Below are positions 26,326 through 37,459 of a stretch of DNA of 64,000 bases, in pieces. The DNA comes from Casuarina equisetifolia. Its lineage: Eukaryota; Streptophyta; Magnoliopsida; Fagales; Casuarinaceae. The DNA lies in the NCBI GenBank assembly GCA_028551475.1, contig CM052362.1, forward strand, positions 22,550,021 to 22,614,020. The letters run 5' to 3'. Every line of letters begins with the position of its first letter. Position 1 is the stretch's first letter. The notes below the pieces were generated by a model. The model was not told where the DNA came from. It searched no databases and saw nothing but the letters and a program-made list of their open reading frames with translations. A program made the translations under genes and the position numbers.

Positions 26326-27111
26326 TCAGCAAGATCAAGCTTCCAACATCTCACCATGAGAATACTCTCGGCATGTCTATACTTCTGTATCAGTAATTTG
26401 CCCGTGCCTCATAAGCCCCAGTGATTCTCCTCGCCTCACTAGATTGGCTTATTTTGGATGTACCTGAAATCACAAGCAGATCAGTCCATTTCCTTAGAAA
26501 CTTGTTAGGGGCTTTGGTTCTGGCAAATTCTTCGCTTTACATGCCCATTGGCCGGCTATTTGTAATTGTTTGTCATATTCTGGTTCCAATGTAGCAGAAA
26601 TAGGAGTGTGTTAGATTGTAGGGGATTGTTCAGTCGCATAGAAAATTAAAAATATCAGTTCAAAAATTGGAGCTTCACTTTATCTTGTATTGCAGGATTG
26701 CTATTACCATATCTCCCTTTTTCAGTTCTAGTAACAAATGAAAGTAATATTACACTTCATGGATTCCTTCTTTTACCATCCCGGTGCGTACCTTTTTCAA
26801 AACAAAATTCCAAAGATTCTTTCAAAACCAGGCATGATCGCTGATGGAAGGTGATGAACAGTATTAGAAACAACAGAATTGGCCTGTATATAACCACACA
26901 AGATTACGCTCAGTGCTCTTGTAAGTCATTTTCACATGAATCGTAATACTGCTTGCGGTGAAATCTAAGCCGGAAGGGGAAGTAAAGGAGATCCCGTGCC
27001 TCCGCTTTTCGAAAATATAAGAGGGCCCTAAGAGGCCAAAGCAGCGCAACGGTCGAGTTTTAAGGTTTTGGGAGCGAAAGAAGGAGAAAGGCGGTGGAAA
27101 TAAGGCATCAA
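26326..27111. other. Spacer between DP and SMG9 genes
   Basis: About 790 bases with the 3' flank of DP and the promoter/5' UTR of SMG9. Nothing else is recognised. Confidence 0.55.
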
Positions 27112-30100
27112 ATGGCAGGGTCCAGCGGCGGCACCGGCTCGTCGAATCCTTCTGCGCCACCTCCTCCTAAGATCCTTTTAGCGAAGCCCGGGCTCGTCAG
27201 TGGCGGCCCGGCCGCTGGTAAGTTCGGACGCAGCGGCGCTACCGATGATGAAACGGCGTCGCTTAGGTCTCGCCTTCCTGCAATCGGGTCCCTCAACCTC
27301 CTATCTGATTCGTGGGACTTCCACATCGATCGCTTTCTTCCTGTATTATCTCACCCCCTCTCTTTAAGCTCTCTGTGTCGATATGTATATAGAGAAAACT
27401 GAAGAAAATAAAGGAATGGCGAGGATGTTATCTTTGGTAGCTAAGAAAATTGGAGAATTCGAAAGAAGTTAGAAGTTTTGATCTAATGCGTTTTGGTAAT
27501 CAGGAATTCACCGTATAGGACTATTACTGGCCTACTAAAACCTTTGAATTGCATATTTCATGTATTCTTGAATTTTACTTTCGATTGATTTTGATATCAA
27601 GAGGAAGAAAAGATGATCTGAACTGAGCAAAATGTCGGGAAATTGTTCCTCTTTCCCTTTTTTTTTTTTTTCCGATGCAGTTTCCGTCCAAGCAAACAGG
27701 CGGAGAAAAATATCTAGTGAATGTTCGAACTAACTTTGTGACTTGTCTTAATCTTGCAGTTTCTAACTGAGAATACTGATTTTATGGTGGTGGGTGTGAT
27801 TGGTCCGACTGGGTTGGGCAAGTCAACGATCATGAACGAGCTCTATGGATTCGATGCAAGCTCTCCCGGTGAGTAATGCGTGCCAAGTGTTTGTTACTTA
27901 TGCTAAACTAATAAGGGGCAAGTCAGTGCTACAATTCGATGGTTCACACAAAGGGTAAAATGCAGGGGAAAAATGAACATTCTTATTGAACAATATAAAA
28001 ATGAACGGAAATTCATTGACAGCATGCTATGAAGGGAATGCAGCATTGTTTTGAATTTTAGATGGGGTTATAGGTTCCATTTCTTTCATCATTTAGTTTT
28101 AAAACTTCTACGGGACGAGGTAGTGCTCTCTACCATTCACTTTTATGTCTGTTTCCCCCAATTCTTGCCAATGCAAACGCGATATTGCTTCCTTTCATCT
28201 CCTCTTGTATTGAGCATTAAATGCTTTTGGGTTTTTAATTAAAGACTATTTAAAGAGTAGAATGAAGAAAAAGGTTTATGTTTAGGAATTATAACCTAGT
28301 GTAGCGCTATGGTCAGTGGCGCTGATGGAAGGAGCAAGTTCACATAGTGAAGCCTAAAATCAGCTGCTATTTTGGTCTTGTAGAGGGAAAAGTTTTACTT
28401 AATATGTGCAGTAGCACAGTGAGGTACTTCACTTAGATAACTGTAGAATACTTGCATACAGGAATGCTTCCACCATTTGCAACACAGTCAGAAGAGACTA
28501 GAGCAATGGCAAGGCACTGTACTGTGGGCATCGAACCAAGGATATCTGCTGAAAGGATCATACTTCTTGATACCCAGGTTTTATGCTAACATTTTTCTTT
28601 TGTGAAATAATTTTTTTTTTTAAAAATATGATGTTCCACATGAATTCGCAACTCTGCACTGTTCTGTATATTGGAGTTCTTATGTTTCCTCTGTCTTCGC
28701 TTGTGATGTGTTCTTCTTAACCTGCAGCCTGTATTTAGTCCTTCTGTCTTAACTGATATCATGAGACCTGATGGCTTATCCACAATATCAGTTCTAAGTG
28801 GCGAGTCTTTGTCTGCAGAATTAGCTCATGAACTTATGAGCATTCAGGTAACTTAAAGGACTTGGTAGTGGGTTTGTTAATTTCATTGTTCGCATAAGAT
28901 TTAAGAAATTGTGGTGAAGATGCTTTCTGGTGGCTGATATATGTTTGGTTCATGGACCTGTCTTTATTCTGGTGCAATGAAGCACATGTTGACAGCTTTT
29001 GATGTTTGAGGGTCTAATGCACTTGTCCTTTTTGCGATGCTGCGAGGAATCCTTCTAGCTTGGTGTTCTACTGGCATCCATTTGTCATGTATTACTTGTG
29101 GTATCAGAGGGAGTTCATGATAAGAGCATGTGGCAATTGATGTTGACAGTAAGGCCCTAATCTTGGTTACTACTTCTCATCTTGGTCTATATACTTCTAA
29201 AGTAGTTCATGTATGCATGATTAATCAGTTATTTCTGCTTTTTCTTTGGGTGAATCTTTGATTCTGTCTGGAAATTTTCTGATTTCCCATGGTAGTAATG
29301 ATACACTTAAGACTCCTCTTCGGATTAATGTTTAAGATTTGGTTCCCTCTTAGAATGTTTTTCTTCAACTTCTATTCATTTTTTTATGTAGAGTTTAGTC
29401 TTCTTCAATGTCAAATTGATTGATTAGTGTTTCGTTTTTATAGATGCTAGTTCTTTTTTTTTTTTTTTTTTGGCTGTTTATGTAGTTGACATTATGATTA
29501 CTTGGGATGTTTTTGATGGAATTACTAGATCTAGAAAGTTCTTAAAGGAGAAATTTTAGACCAAAGACATAGGAAAACTTTGGCATTTCTTTGGTATTGG
29601 ATTTGCTAGATTTCAGATTTCAGAATAGGCTTAATGTATCTTATTGAAACTATATTTTGGACTTGTTGGAAGAAACAAGTCTTCTAGTGCCACGTATTGT
29701 CAATATCTCCGTGGACTGAAACTAGAAACTTTTGACAGACAAAAAACTACTGACGATCTTAAGCAATTGGTGAATTATTGAATTATCTTACCATCACTAG
29801 GCCATGTATCTATTATGCAGTCAGTATGTTGAATCATTTCATTAAAGCATCTAGAACTTCGCATTATCATCCCTATAACACAATCTCTAAAGAAATTCGT
29901 AGGTTATGAAGGGCGGGGGATTTGCACCTTTTTTTTTTTGGGCAATATTTTTTGCCCTGATCCTTTAAGTCACATGTCTATGCAGGTTGACTTGTTGAAA
30001 CATGCGATACCTGATCCATCTTCCATCCTCCCTTCACATTCCCAGAGCTCCAATTTGGGATCTGAAAAGGAAAACAAAGATAATGTCTACAAAAGTGAAG

Positions 30101-30867
30101 AGTATATGGCTGCTCCCGTTTTCGTCCATTCCAAGTGAGTGATCTCTTCTCAGTGCAAAAGATAGGGTGTTTCAATGTCATAGAGGAAGAAAAGAGCTAC
30201 TTTCTGACTTCAAACAAGGATAACATAATAGCAAAGCAACAATTAGTTCTGTGTGGATCCAGTTTTCATCTTCATACTTCCTGCATAATATCATCTTGTT
30301 ATAGATTGAATATTAGAACTGCCGAAGCTACTAATCTCTGTGTGCTTTCCCTGTTAGCAGGATGAATGATGAAGATCTCAGTCCCCGTAATGTTTTCCAT
30401 CTAAGGAAGTCCATTTTACACTACTTCAATGGGTCTTCATATTCGAGAGACAAATCTAGAAATACAATCAAAGGACAAGCGTCTTCTTCCATGGCTTCTG
30501 GTACGCAGAGTAACGACACTGAATTTTCATGGCCGGATTTGTTTGTCATCCCACGTAAGAGCAAGGATGACTTCCCCAGAGATCAATATGAAAGCTACTT
30601 TTCTGCCCTGGGGAAACTGCGGGATCAGGTCTCTTTCTCTCTCTCTTTTCTTTTTCCTCTTGGAAGAAATGACCAGTGGATTTGAAATAATCTTTTCTTT
30701 TTCCTCTGCTACAGATTCTCGCCATGAATGGCCCTTCGTTTGCAAGGACTGTATCTGAACGTGATTGGTTAAAGAATTCTGCCAAGATTTGGGAGCTGGT
30801 GAAGAACTCCCCAGTGATTGCAGAGTACACCAGAACACTTCAAAGTTCTGGACTTTTTAGGAGGTAG
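27112..30867 (+). CDS. SMG9: SMG9-like nonsense-mediated mRNA decay factor
   Basis: In animals SMG9 binds SMG8 and the SMG1 kinase and controls UPF1 phosphorylation in nonsense-mediated decay; homologs occur in plants. Eight exons: 27112-27342, 27760-27868, 28462-28577, 28728-28847, 29059-29148, 29986-30134, 30361-30628 and 30715-30867, in frame to 411 residues. The N-terminus is low-complexity (Gly, Ser, Pro). Then come LNLLSDSWDFHIDRFLPFL, a P-loop GPTGLGKST in VVGVIGPTGLGKSTIMNELY, CTVGIEPRISAERIILLDTQ (G-domain-like with a Walker B-type LLDTQ), VLLASICHVLLVVSEG, and a C-terminal helical region ending LQSSGLFRR. The ATG at 27112 is preceded in frame only by a GTG. The protein looks intact. 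Function is transferred from the family. Confidence 0.92.
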
Positions 30868-32033
30868 CCTTTCCGGAGCCCTTCAAAGGATGTTTTGGGG
30901 CGGAAATGATAACCATCTTCTTAGGTGTATATTATATAACTCTCAATATTATTGGTAATATTATCAGCTAGTAACATGCTAAATAATAATAATGAAGTTG
31001 AGATTTAAACACGTTTACTTTTTGTCCAAGTAATGTAAAAGGGTTTGAATCTTCATCGAAGTAGTTCATGTGATTTTAAATATTCATGGAATTAATGAAA
31101 ATTAGATCGTTGTTGTGGATCCTGAGAGCAATGTTTCGTCAAACATAGTCTTCGAGATTCATGTTGGCTCAAGGTCATAGCAAGGCCGGGTAATGGAGTT
31201 CCCCAAGGGAGCCGACTCTTAATTTGCCACTGCTACTGATGATAACTCTCGTTAGTTTACCGTGTCTAATGTTCTGGGTTAGGTTGTTTGTTGCAATAAA
31301 AAAGGTTGGTAGTATTTTTTTTATAAGCTCTATCTATAAATGCTGATCTTAATTAAGAAGAGTAATCATCTCACTTACATGGTCAAATTATTTCGATTTT
31401 TTTTTTCCATGTGAGAGAAATTTGTGATATTTTATCTTGCCCAAATTAAATCTATTTTATACCAAAGGATGGGTTATAAGTATGGGTCCACTACTTATCC
31501 CATACCATGTGAAAGCAACTTATAATGGACTTAGATAATCTTTTTAATAAGGTACCCATGACATTGAGTGGTCCACTTACTATCTCATATCATGGGAAAG
31601 TAACTTGTAATGGACTTAAAATACTCTTTTTAATAAAGTGCTCATAACATTTTTGTCCTTTTGTCCAATTATATCATGTGATTTTAAGTTTTACTATTGA
31701 AATATGATTTGATACTGATTTTTAAGAGACAAAAATGCATTAACTTATAAAAAATATTATATGAATAATACTAATAATGTGAAATTATTATTATTAATTA
31801 TTCTTCATCCTCCAATGGAAATTGGAGGAAATTAGTTCAAAAAATGATATATTACTTTTAGCTTTTAGATATCACATTTAGATATTACGTTTGATTATAG
31901 GCTTTTTACAAAGTTTACTGTTTTGACATGTGACCGTTGAATCAGGTGACTACCAGCCCACGCTATACAGATTTGTTATATATTTTGATCCGATCCAGAG
32001 ATCCCACTCTCCCTTCCTCCAGCACCGCCAAAA
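30868..32033. other. Spacer between SMG9 and the first COMT gene
   Basis: AT-rich, no gene seen. It contains a two-copy direct repeat at about 31484-31655 (period 85 bases) and a TATA-like TTATATATTTT at about 31976-31986, some 50 bases upstream of the COMT-1 start codon. Confidence 0.55.
31484..31655. repeat. Two-copy 85-bp direct repeat
   Basis: A segment starting GGTCCACT at about 31484 recurs at about 31570 with scattered substitutions. Both copies share the core AATGGACTTA followed by CTTTTTAATAA. It is a local tandem duplication in the spacer with no known identity. Confidence 0.7.
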
Positions 32034-34733
32034 ATGAGTAGCTCCGATCAACCTAGCCGGGACCCGGTGACCCATGAGCAAGAGCTAGGTGGAGAAGAAG
32101 AAGAAGAAGAAGAAGAAGTGGGCAAATTGGCCGTACGCTTGGCAAATGCGGTGGTCCTTCCCATGGTTCTGAAGTCAGCGCTCGAGCTCAACCTAATAGA
32201 CATAATCTCTAACGCGGGCGTAGGTGTTTTCCTCTCGCCTTCCGAGATCGCGAGCCGGCTGCCCACCAAGAACCCGGGCGGGCCGGTTCTTCTGGACCGT
32301 ATGCTCCGACTCTTGGCGAGCTATTCCATTCTCAAGTGCTCGGTGGTGACCAGAGAGGACGGAGAGGTTGAGAGGCTCTACGGTGCCGGACCCATTTGCA
32401 AGTTCCTTGTCAAGAATCCACATGGGGGCTCTGTTGCTCCCCTGTTCCTCTTGCACCACGATAAGGTCTTCATGGAGAGCTGGTGATCTCTGAAACCAAA
32501 TTTGTCTCAAATTATTGATCATATCCTGCGCATGTGCATTTAGAAATATTGTTAAGTGAGCTTATTCAAAAGTTCATTCTTCTCAGGTACCACTTGAATG
32601 ATGTTATTCTAGAAGGGGGGATTCCTTTTAACAGGGCATACGGGATGACAGCGTTTGAATACCCAGGAACAGATGAAAGGTTCAATCGGGTATTTAACCA
32701 GGCTATGTCAAATCACACTACCTTGATCATGGAGAAGATACTCGATGTTTACAAGGGGTTTGAAGGACTTCAGGTGTTGGTTGATGTGGGTGGCGGAATT
32801 GGAGTTACCCTTAACCTTATTACTTCCAAGTATCCTCAGATTAAGGGCTTCAATTTTGATCTGCCTCATGTTTTAGCCGACGCACCTTCTTATCCAGGTG
32901 CTGCGTCAATTCTTTCTTTGGTTGAGGGGCTTGATGATACCTTTAAGACGCGCAATTGTACATCAATATAGGGCGCCTTATTCATGTGTTTGATGGCTAT
33001 CCCGTGATTCTAGTGTCTGATGAGAACAAACTCATGCTTACAATGCAAATATGCCATGACCGTCTTTACTTAAAGAAAAGATGCTTGTCCCATGACTAGA
33101 TATGTCACCAAACATACTCCATAGCCTTTGTCAAGGTATTAATGAAAAAATTTAAAATTTTCATCTCCTAGCAGTTTATATAATTTGAAGATTGATGGTC
33201 TAACATAATACTAGCACAAGATCTTGATTTAAACCTTAATTTGACTATTTATCTTCCATCTCTGGTTAAAGTAGTTTGTATGTTGTATGATCATAGTGAA
33301 GGAAAGTGTAAAATGTACATATAGATAATTAAGTTCTCTACTTTTTCTAATAGTTTTAGCTTTCAATCATGTGATGATATAGGTGTGGAGCATGTTGGTG
33401 GAGATATGTTTGATAGCGTTCCAAGAGGAGATGCCATTTTCATGAAGGTAAGTTGAAATGGCCTTGTCAAACTTTGCTTCACTTATTAAGTTTTCCTTTG
33501 TTGTTTTGAACTAAATATCTCTCATTCATGTTGTCAAAACTAAAAAGGCAAAGTCTAGTTATTTCTATTGAATACCTTATTTTACACTTGTCTCTCAAAA
33601 AAGTGAAAATTGATATCTTGATCATACAACACATTGATATTATCCTTTTTTTTTCTTTTTCATTGGAAGGTTTCTCATGTTTACTAGTTTTGACTCAGAA
33701 GTGACTGCTATCTAGTTATAAAGGAGATGATGGATGACCAATCTTTAGACGATGGCTCATTACCTGGCCTTGGGTCTCTACAGCAAGGACTTGTAGACTC
33801 ATGTCCATGACAGGACCATTTTTATAAGTAGGATAATTTTATTTTCACAAATCTAATGCATATGTATAATGGTTAGAAGATATTAATCTTGGTCTCTTTT
33901 ATCCAAATTAATACAAAAGGCTAATGGAAAAGAAAATTTAGAGTCTTATGTGATTTGAGGAAATTGATTGTTAAATTACTTCAAGATAATAGATTATGGA
34001 TTAAGCTATATTATGCCATAACTGTCGCCTTGATTGAGGCGATTATAGATCTCTGTTGAGTATCCTAAGGACCTTTCAGCATTTATTTCTCTTTCGCACA
34101 CTTTCCCCATGGCCATTTTTGTGGTATGTTATTGCGGAAGATTACAATTATTCAACAATTTAGGCACCTGTGCTGCCATGGTAGCTGGTAAATGGTTACA
34201 ATGGTTCAACTATGTGCTCTGTTCCGGTCTGCAAAGTGGGGGAATTGTTATGGAATAAAATCTATTTGTTCTTCTCCAAACATGTTCTCTTTTTCTTATC
34301 TCAGAACATACGTTCCCAATAGCACATTCCCTCAGTTGATTATGGCTTTAAGTTTTTCATAGATCTTGTTTTTGTACGTTTTATTTTGTTAGCCGTTATG
34401 TGAATGAGGTGTTGAAACTTGCAGTGGATACTCCATGATTGGAGTGATGAGCATTGCCTGAAACTTCTCAAAAACTGCTGGAAAGCTCTTCCCAACTCTG
34501 GAAAAGTGATCATTGTGGAGTCAATTCTTCCCGTCGATCCTGAGAACAAAGTTTCGTCAAATATAGTCTTCGAGCAAGACTTGCTCATGTTAGCTCAAAA
34601 CCCGGGAGGAAAAGAGAGGACCCAGAAAGAGTTTGAGGCATTAGCTGCAAAATCTGGATTTTCCGGCTTTGAGGTAATATGTTGTGCTTACAACAGCTGG
34701 GTTATGGAGTTCCACAAAAAAGCTAACCCTTAA
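32034..34733 (+). CDS. COMT: Caffeic acid O-methyltransferase, copy 1 (intact)
   Basis: S-adenosylmethionine-dependent methyltransferase acting on caffeate-, caffeoyl aldehyde- or 5-hydroxyconiferyl-type substrates in lignin synthesis in the cytosol. Four exons: 32034-32482, 32587-32897, 33383-33447 and 34425-34733, in frame to 377 residues. It has the N-terminal dimerisation domain with [17 protein letters not shown] and [17 protein letters not shown], then [16 protein letters not shown], the SAM loop LVDVGGGIG (214-222), and [10 protein letters not shown] followed by [11 protein letters not shown]. The catalytic triad is complete: His279, Glu307 and Glu339 correspond to alfalfa His269, Glu297 and Glu329, all shifted by the same ten residues because of a longer acidic N-terminus. 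That N-terminus holds a GAA-coded Glu run. A flavonol or alkaloid substrate cannot be excluded. Confidence 0.93.
32092..32118 (+). repeat. (GAA)n run coding a Glu tract in COMT copy 1
   Basis: Trinucleotide run in exon 1 encoding eight consecutive glutamates. The paralogs at 37460 and 39903 have five each, so the tract length differs between copies. Confidence 0.85.
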
Positions 34734-34861
34734 TTAGCTAGAACCCCCTGTTTCTTTGTTTCGCCCCTGCTACTGGTTGCTCTTGTTACTTTGGGTCTGT
34801 CTGCTATTCTAGGTTGGGTTTGGCTGTAATAATAGCAGCTTTCAATCATATGCTGTGGGCA

Positions 34862-35015
34862 AAACTGCTGGGTTATGCAGTTCCACAAGAGAGCCGGCCC
34901 TTCATTTTCCAGAACCACCTGCCTTTTTGTTTCGCGAACTGCTTGCCACTTGGGATCTGTCTACTTTTCTAGGTTAGGTTTGTTGCAATTATAGAAGCTT
35001 TCTATGGTATGCATT
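34862..35015 (+). pseudogene. Tandem duplicate of the COMT copy 1 tail (exon 4 end plus 3' flank)
   Basis: Starts with GCTGGGTTATGCAGTTCCAC and repeats, with substitutions, the segment from about 34691 to 34855: the last codons of COMT copy 1 (NSWVMEFHK) and its 3' flank. The offset between the two is about 171 bases. The same 3' flank words (TTTGTTTCGC, TCTGTCT, TATTCTAGGTTGGG-like, AGCTTTC) occur in both. It cannot code on its own. Confidence 0.85.
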
Positions 35016-35304
35016 TTGTTAGAAAGTATATTTCCCTTTTAAAGTCCTTTTATAAAGAGTAAGATAGGAATTTCACAACAGGTTGCAAACCTTATGGTAA
35101 ATACTAATAGCAATATGGTAAATTCATATATAATAAATGTAACAAGTTGTAGATATGTAAAACATTTCAATACATATGGCATTTATCAATAATATAAATT
35201 TCTTACTTTATTAAATCGATGCTTTATGATTAACATACTTTAAATCATAATTGAAGTGGAGAAATATAATGTATTATTTTGGATTTTGAGAATAATACTT
35301 GAGA

Positions 35305-35545
35305 GTGAAAGGGAGAGACAGACAAGCTTCTATTGTCCCAAGGAAAAACTAATTTCTCCATCCTCATGGCTTCAGGTATTACGACTACTTTTGAAATTTA
35401 AGATTCTTACATTCAATTGGGATGACTAATCATCAAATTATCGTGCTGCTTTGGCTGATTATCCGTTTCCAGTCATCGTGGAGGGTCGCGAAGTTCTACA
35501 ATTTTAGTGAATATTCGTGAAACCTATTACGGTTGCACTGTGCAA
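35305..35545 (+). pseudogene. Stray copy of the FBP7 gene 5' end (leader, first coding exon, start of intron 1)
   Basis: Matches, in the same orientation and nearly base for base, the region 55340-55580 at the 5' end of the FBP7 gene 20 kb downstream. Shared stretches include GACAAGCTTCTATTGTC, AATTTCTCCATCCTCATGGC, CATTCAATTGGGATGACTA and ATATTCGTGAAACCTA. The copy keeps ATGGCTTCAG (35366-35375), the complete first coding exon, followed by a GT donor at 35376. The rest of FBP7 is absent, so it is a non-functional fragment unless its promoter or exon has been reused. Confidence 0.85.
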
Positions 35546-37209
35546 CGTTCCTGCTTACAGGAACAAAGTTTGATATTTGTTCTTTGATCGATTACCCCAG
35601 AGGGACAGTACAAGTTATAAAAGGTTCAGCACGGCAGTTGAGGTCTGGCTTTTAGGAAACACAGCCAGATCCATCGACTAGCAGCCACCGTTTCTTTGGT
35701 CAAAGGGTTACAAATCAATAAATATTGTACTATTGGACTTTGTTAAGATATAGATGTCTTAACCTAAAGTACAAATTTTTGGTTAAACATGAGTGTATCT
35801 CTCGCTTCACGAACTTATTTTTTAGGTGAGAATGAACTTTTAAGAGCCAAGTTGGCCATGGACTAGGCTGAAAGGTGGAAGTACCAAACTATTTTTATGG
35901 AGTAATTTTTTCGGTGTGGGACAAGCAGCATTCCACATGGGCTGCATAGGGACCCACCATTGGGCTGATTTATTGGGTTTGCCCTGATACCACCGTCAAA
36001 AATTAAACTCTTTTCTAAAAAAGTTAAACAAGTGCGCTAAACATGCCATATGGCTAGGTTGTGACCTAAGTTTCCCCTTGGCACTCTATAGATATGAAGA
36101 GTAGGCCCATAGTCCGTACAAAAAGCAGCACCAAGAAATTGTTTGTATTGGATCATTGCAATAAAAGGATATGTTGCAATATAATTATCTAATTTCATAT
36201 TATTAAGGTGTAAATCTGTGTGTTTGGTTAATTATAAAAGTCTCCCTCCATTTCATGAATTAACTTTTGATATGAAAATGAATTTCTTAATAAGCTTTTT
36301 ACTAAAATCTCCTTTCACAAAGTGCAATAGATTTTTTACAACGTAAAAGTATGAGCTAGACCTAGGGGATTTCGGTATTTACACAATCTTTACATCAAAC
36401 GGGAAGGTAGCGAATTCCGTGCAAAAAAATTAGCGAAATATAAGAGCAATAAATATATATACAAAGCAAAACGAGAGAAGCTTTTCCCATGGTCTTTTCT
36501 GCACTTGGCCAGCTACTCCCAATGGCTAGCATGCTTGGTTGAGAACAATAAAATGGATGAAGCTTGATTTATTCCATCAAGCAAACCAACGCCACAAACA
36601 TGGAAGATAGTGATTCCGGTGAGTGTGTATGAAGAAAACAAGAACCCTAATGTATATGTCTCTAGGGACCATGGTGGTCCATATACAGACAAAGAAATCT
36701 CCGTGCAGGTTGCCTCTTATGCGTGGGAAACGTGGCCTTCTCATGTCCGAACAGCTACTTTGGGTCACTTGGACGTCTTATCCCAAGAAGGGACCTGCCA
36801 ACGTTGGCGCAATGAAAGGAATGAAAGGAGAAAGCTGCCCTTGCCCATGCACGGCAAAGCCATCTGCAATCAGAAAGTGAAGGATTCTGTGCGTCCCCTC
36901 TGAAAATGACATGGTTTTTCCCAACTTGTTAACAATGCCACCTATGAACACTTCTTTTTGTTGAGCATGATCTGATTGAGATTAAGAAACAAGTTAGCTT
37001 CTGCTTCTAGTTATAACTAGACTTTGGAGTCAGATCTACGCATTTGTATGACTCATAGCACAAAGGTTTAGATTTGTAGAACTAATAACAGATAGAAATC
37101 TCATCTAAATTTTCTCACTGGTCTTACGCTATGATAAACCAGTCGAGGATTCTCTCGTGGATGCTTTTGCACTTGAAGCACGTTATCATGTCATCGTGCA
37201 CGGCAAAAA
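35546..37209. other. Spacer inside the COMT cluster
   Basis: No gene is recognised. A plus-strand open stretch at 36610-36903 (97 codons, rich in R, K and H) resembles no family I know and lacks support. No retroelement motif was seen. Confidence 0.5.
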
Positions 37210-37280
37210 ATGAGTAGCTCCGACGAACCCTACGGGACCAGGGAACCCACGAGAAAGTGGAAGAGCAAAAAAAAAAGATG
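37210..37280 (+). pseudogene. Orphan COMT exon 1 start (decayed fragment)
   Basis: The sequence GCACGGCAAAAAATGAGTAG around 37198-37217 and the following bases (AGCTCCGACGAACCC) are nearly identical to the start region of COMT copy 3 at 39892-39921. The frame reads MSSSDEP and then diverges, ending in an A run near 37267. It lies 250 bases upstream of the start of copy 2, so two COMT-like starts sit in series here. The rest of the gene is missing. Confidence 0.8.
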
Positions 37281-37459
37281 AAAAAAGTGTATTCACATGT
37301 CTTCTCCATAAATACTTTTAGAAGCCAACGACATGTGACCGTGGAAACAAGCGACCATCAACGCAGGCCATACAACAAGCATATCGCTGGAACAAAATTT
37401 CTCCTGGAGTATTTCCTCCGATCCAGAGGTCGCACTCACGTCCTCGAGCACGCCCAAAA

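Noticed and set aside
32048..32522. Minus-strand frames antisense to COMT exon 1 (repeated at 37571-37918 and 40062-40376)
   Set aside because: Conserved between copies only because the sense exon is; no independent codon pattern or domain.
36610..36903. 97-codon plus-strand frame in the COMT spacer
   Set aside because: No recognisable family, no splice partner, and the two overlapping frames are equally open; kept only as part of the spacer.
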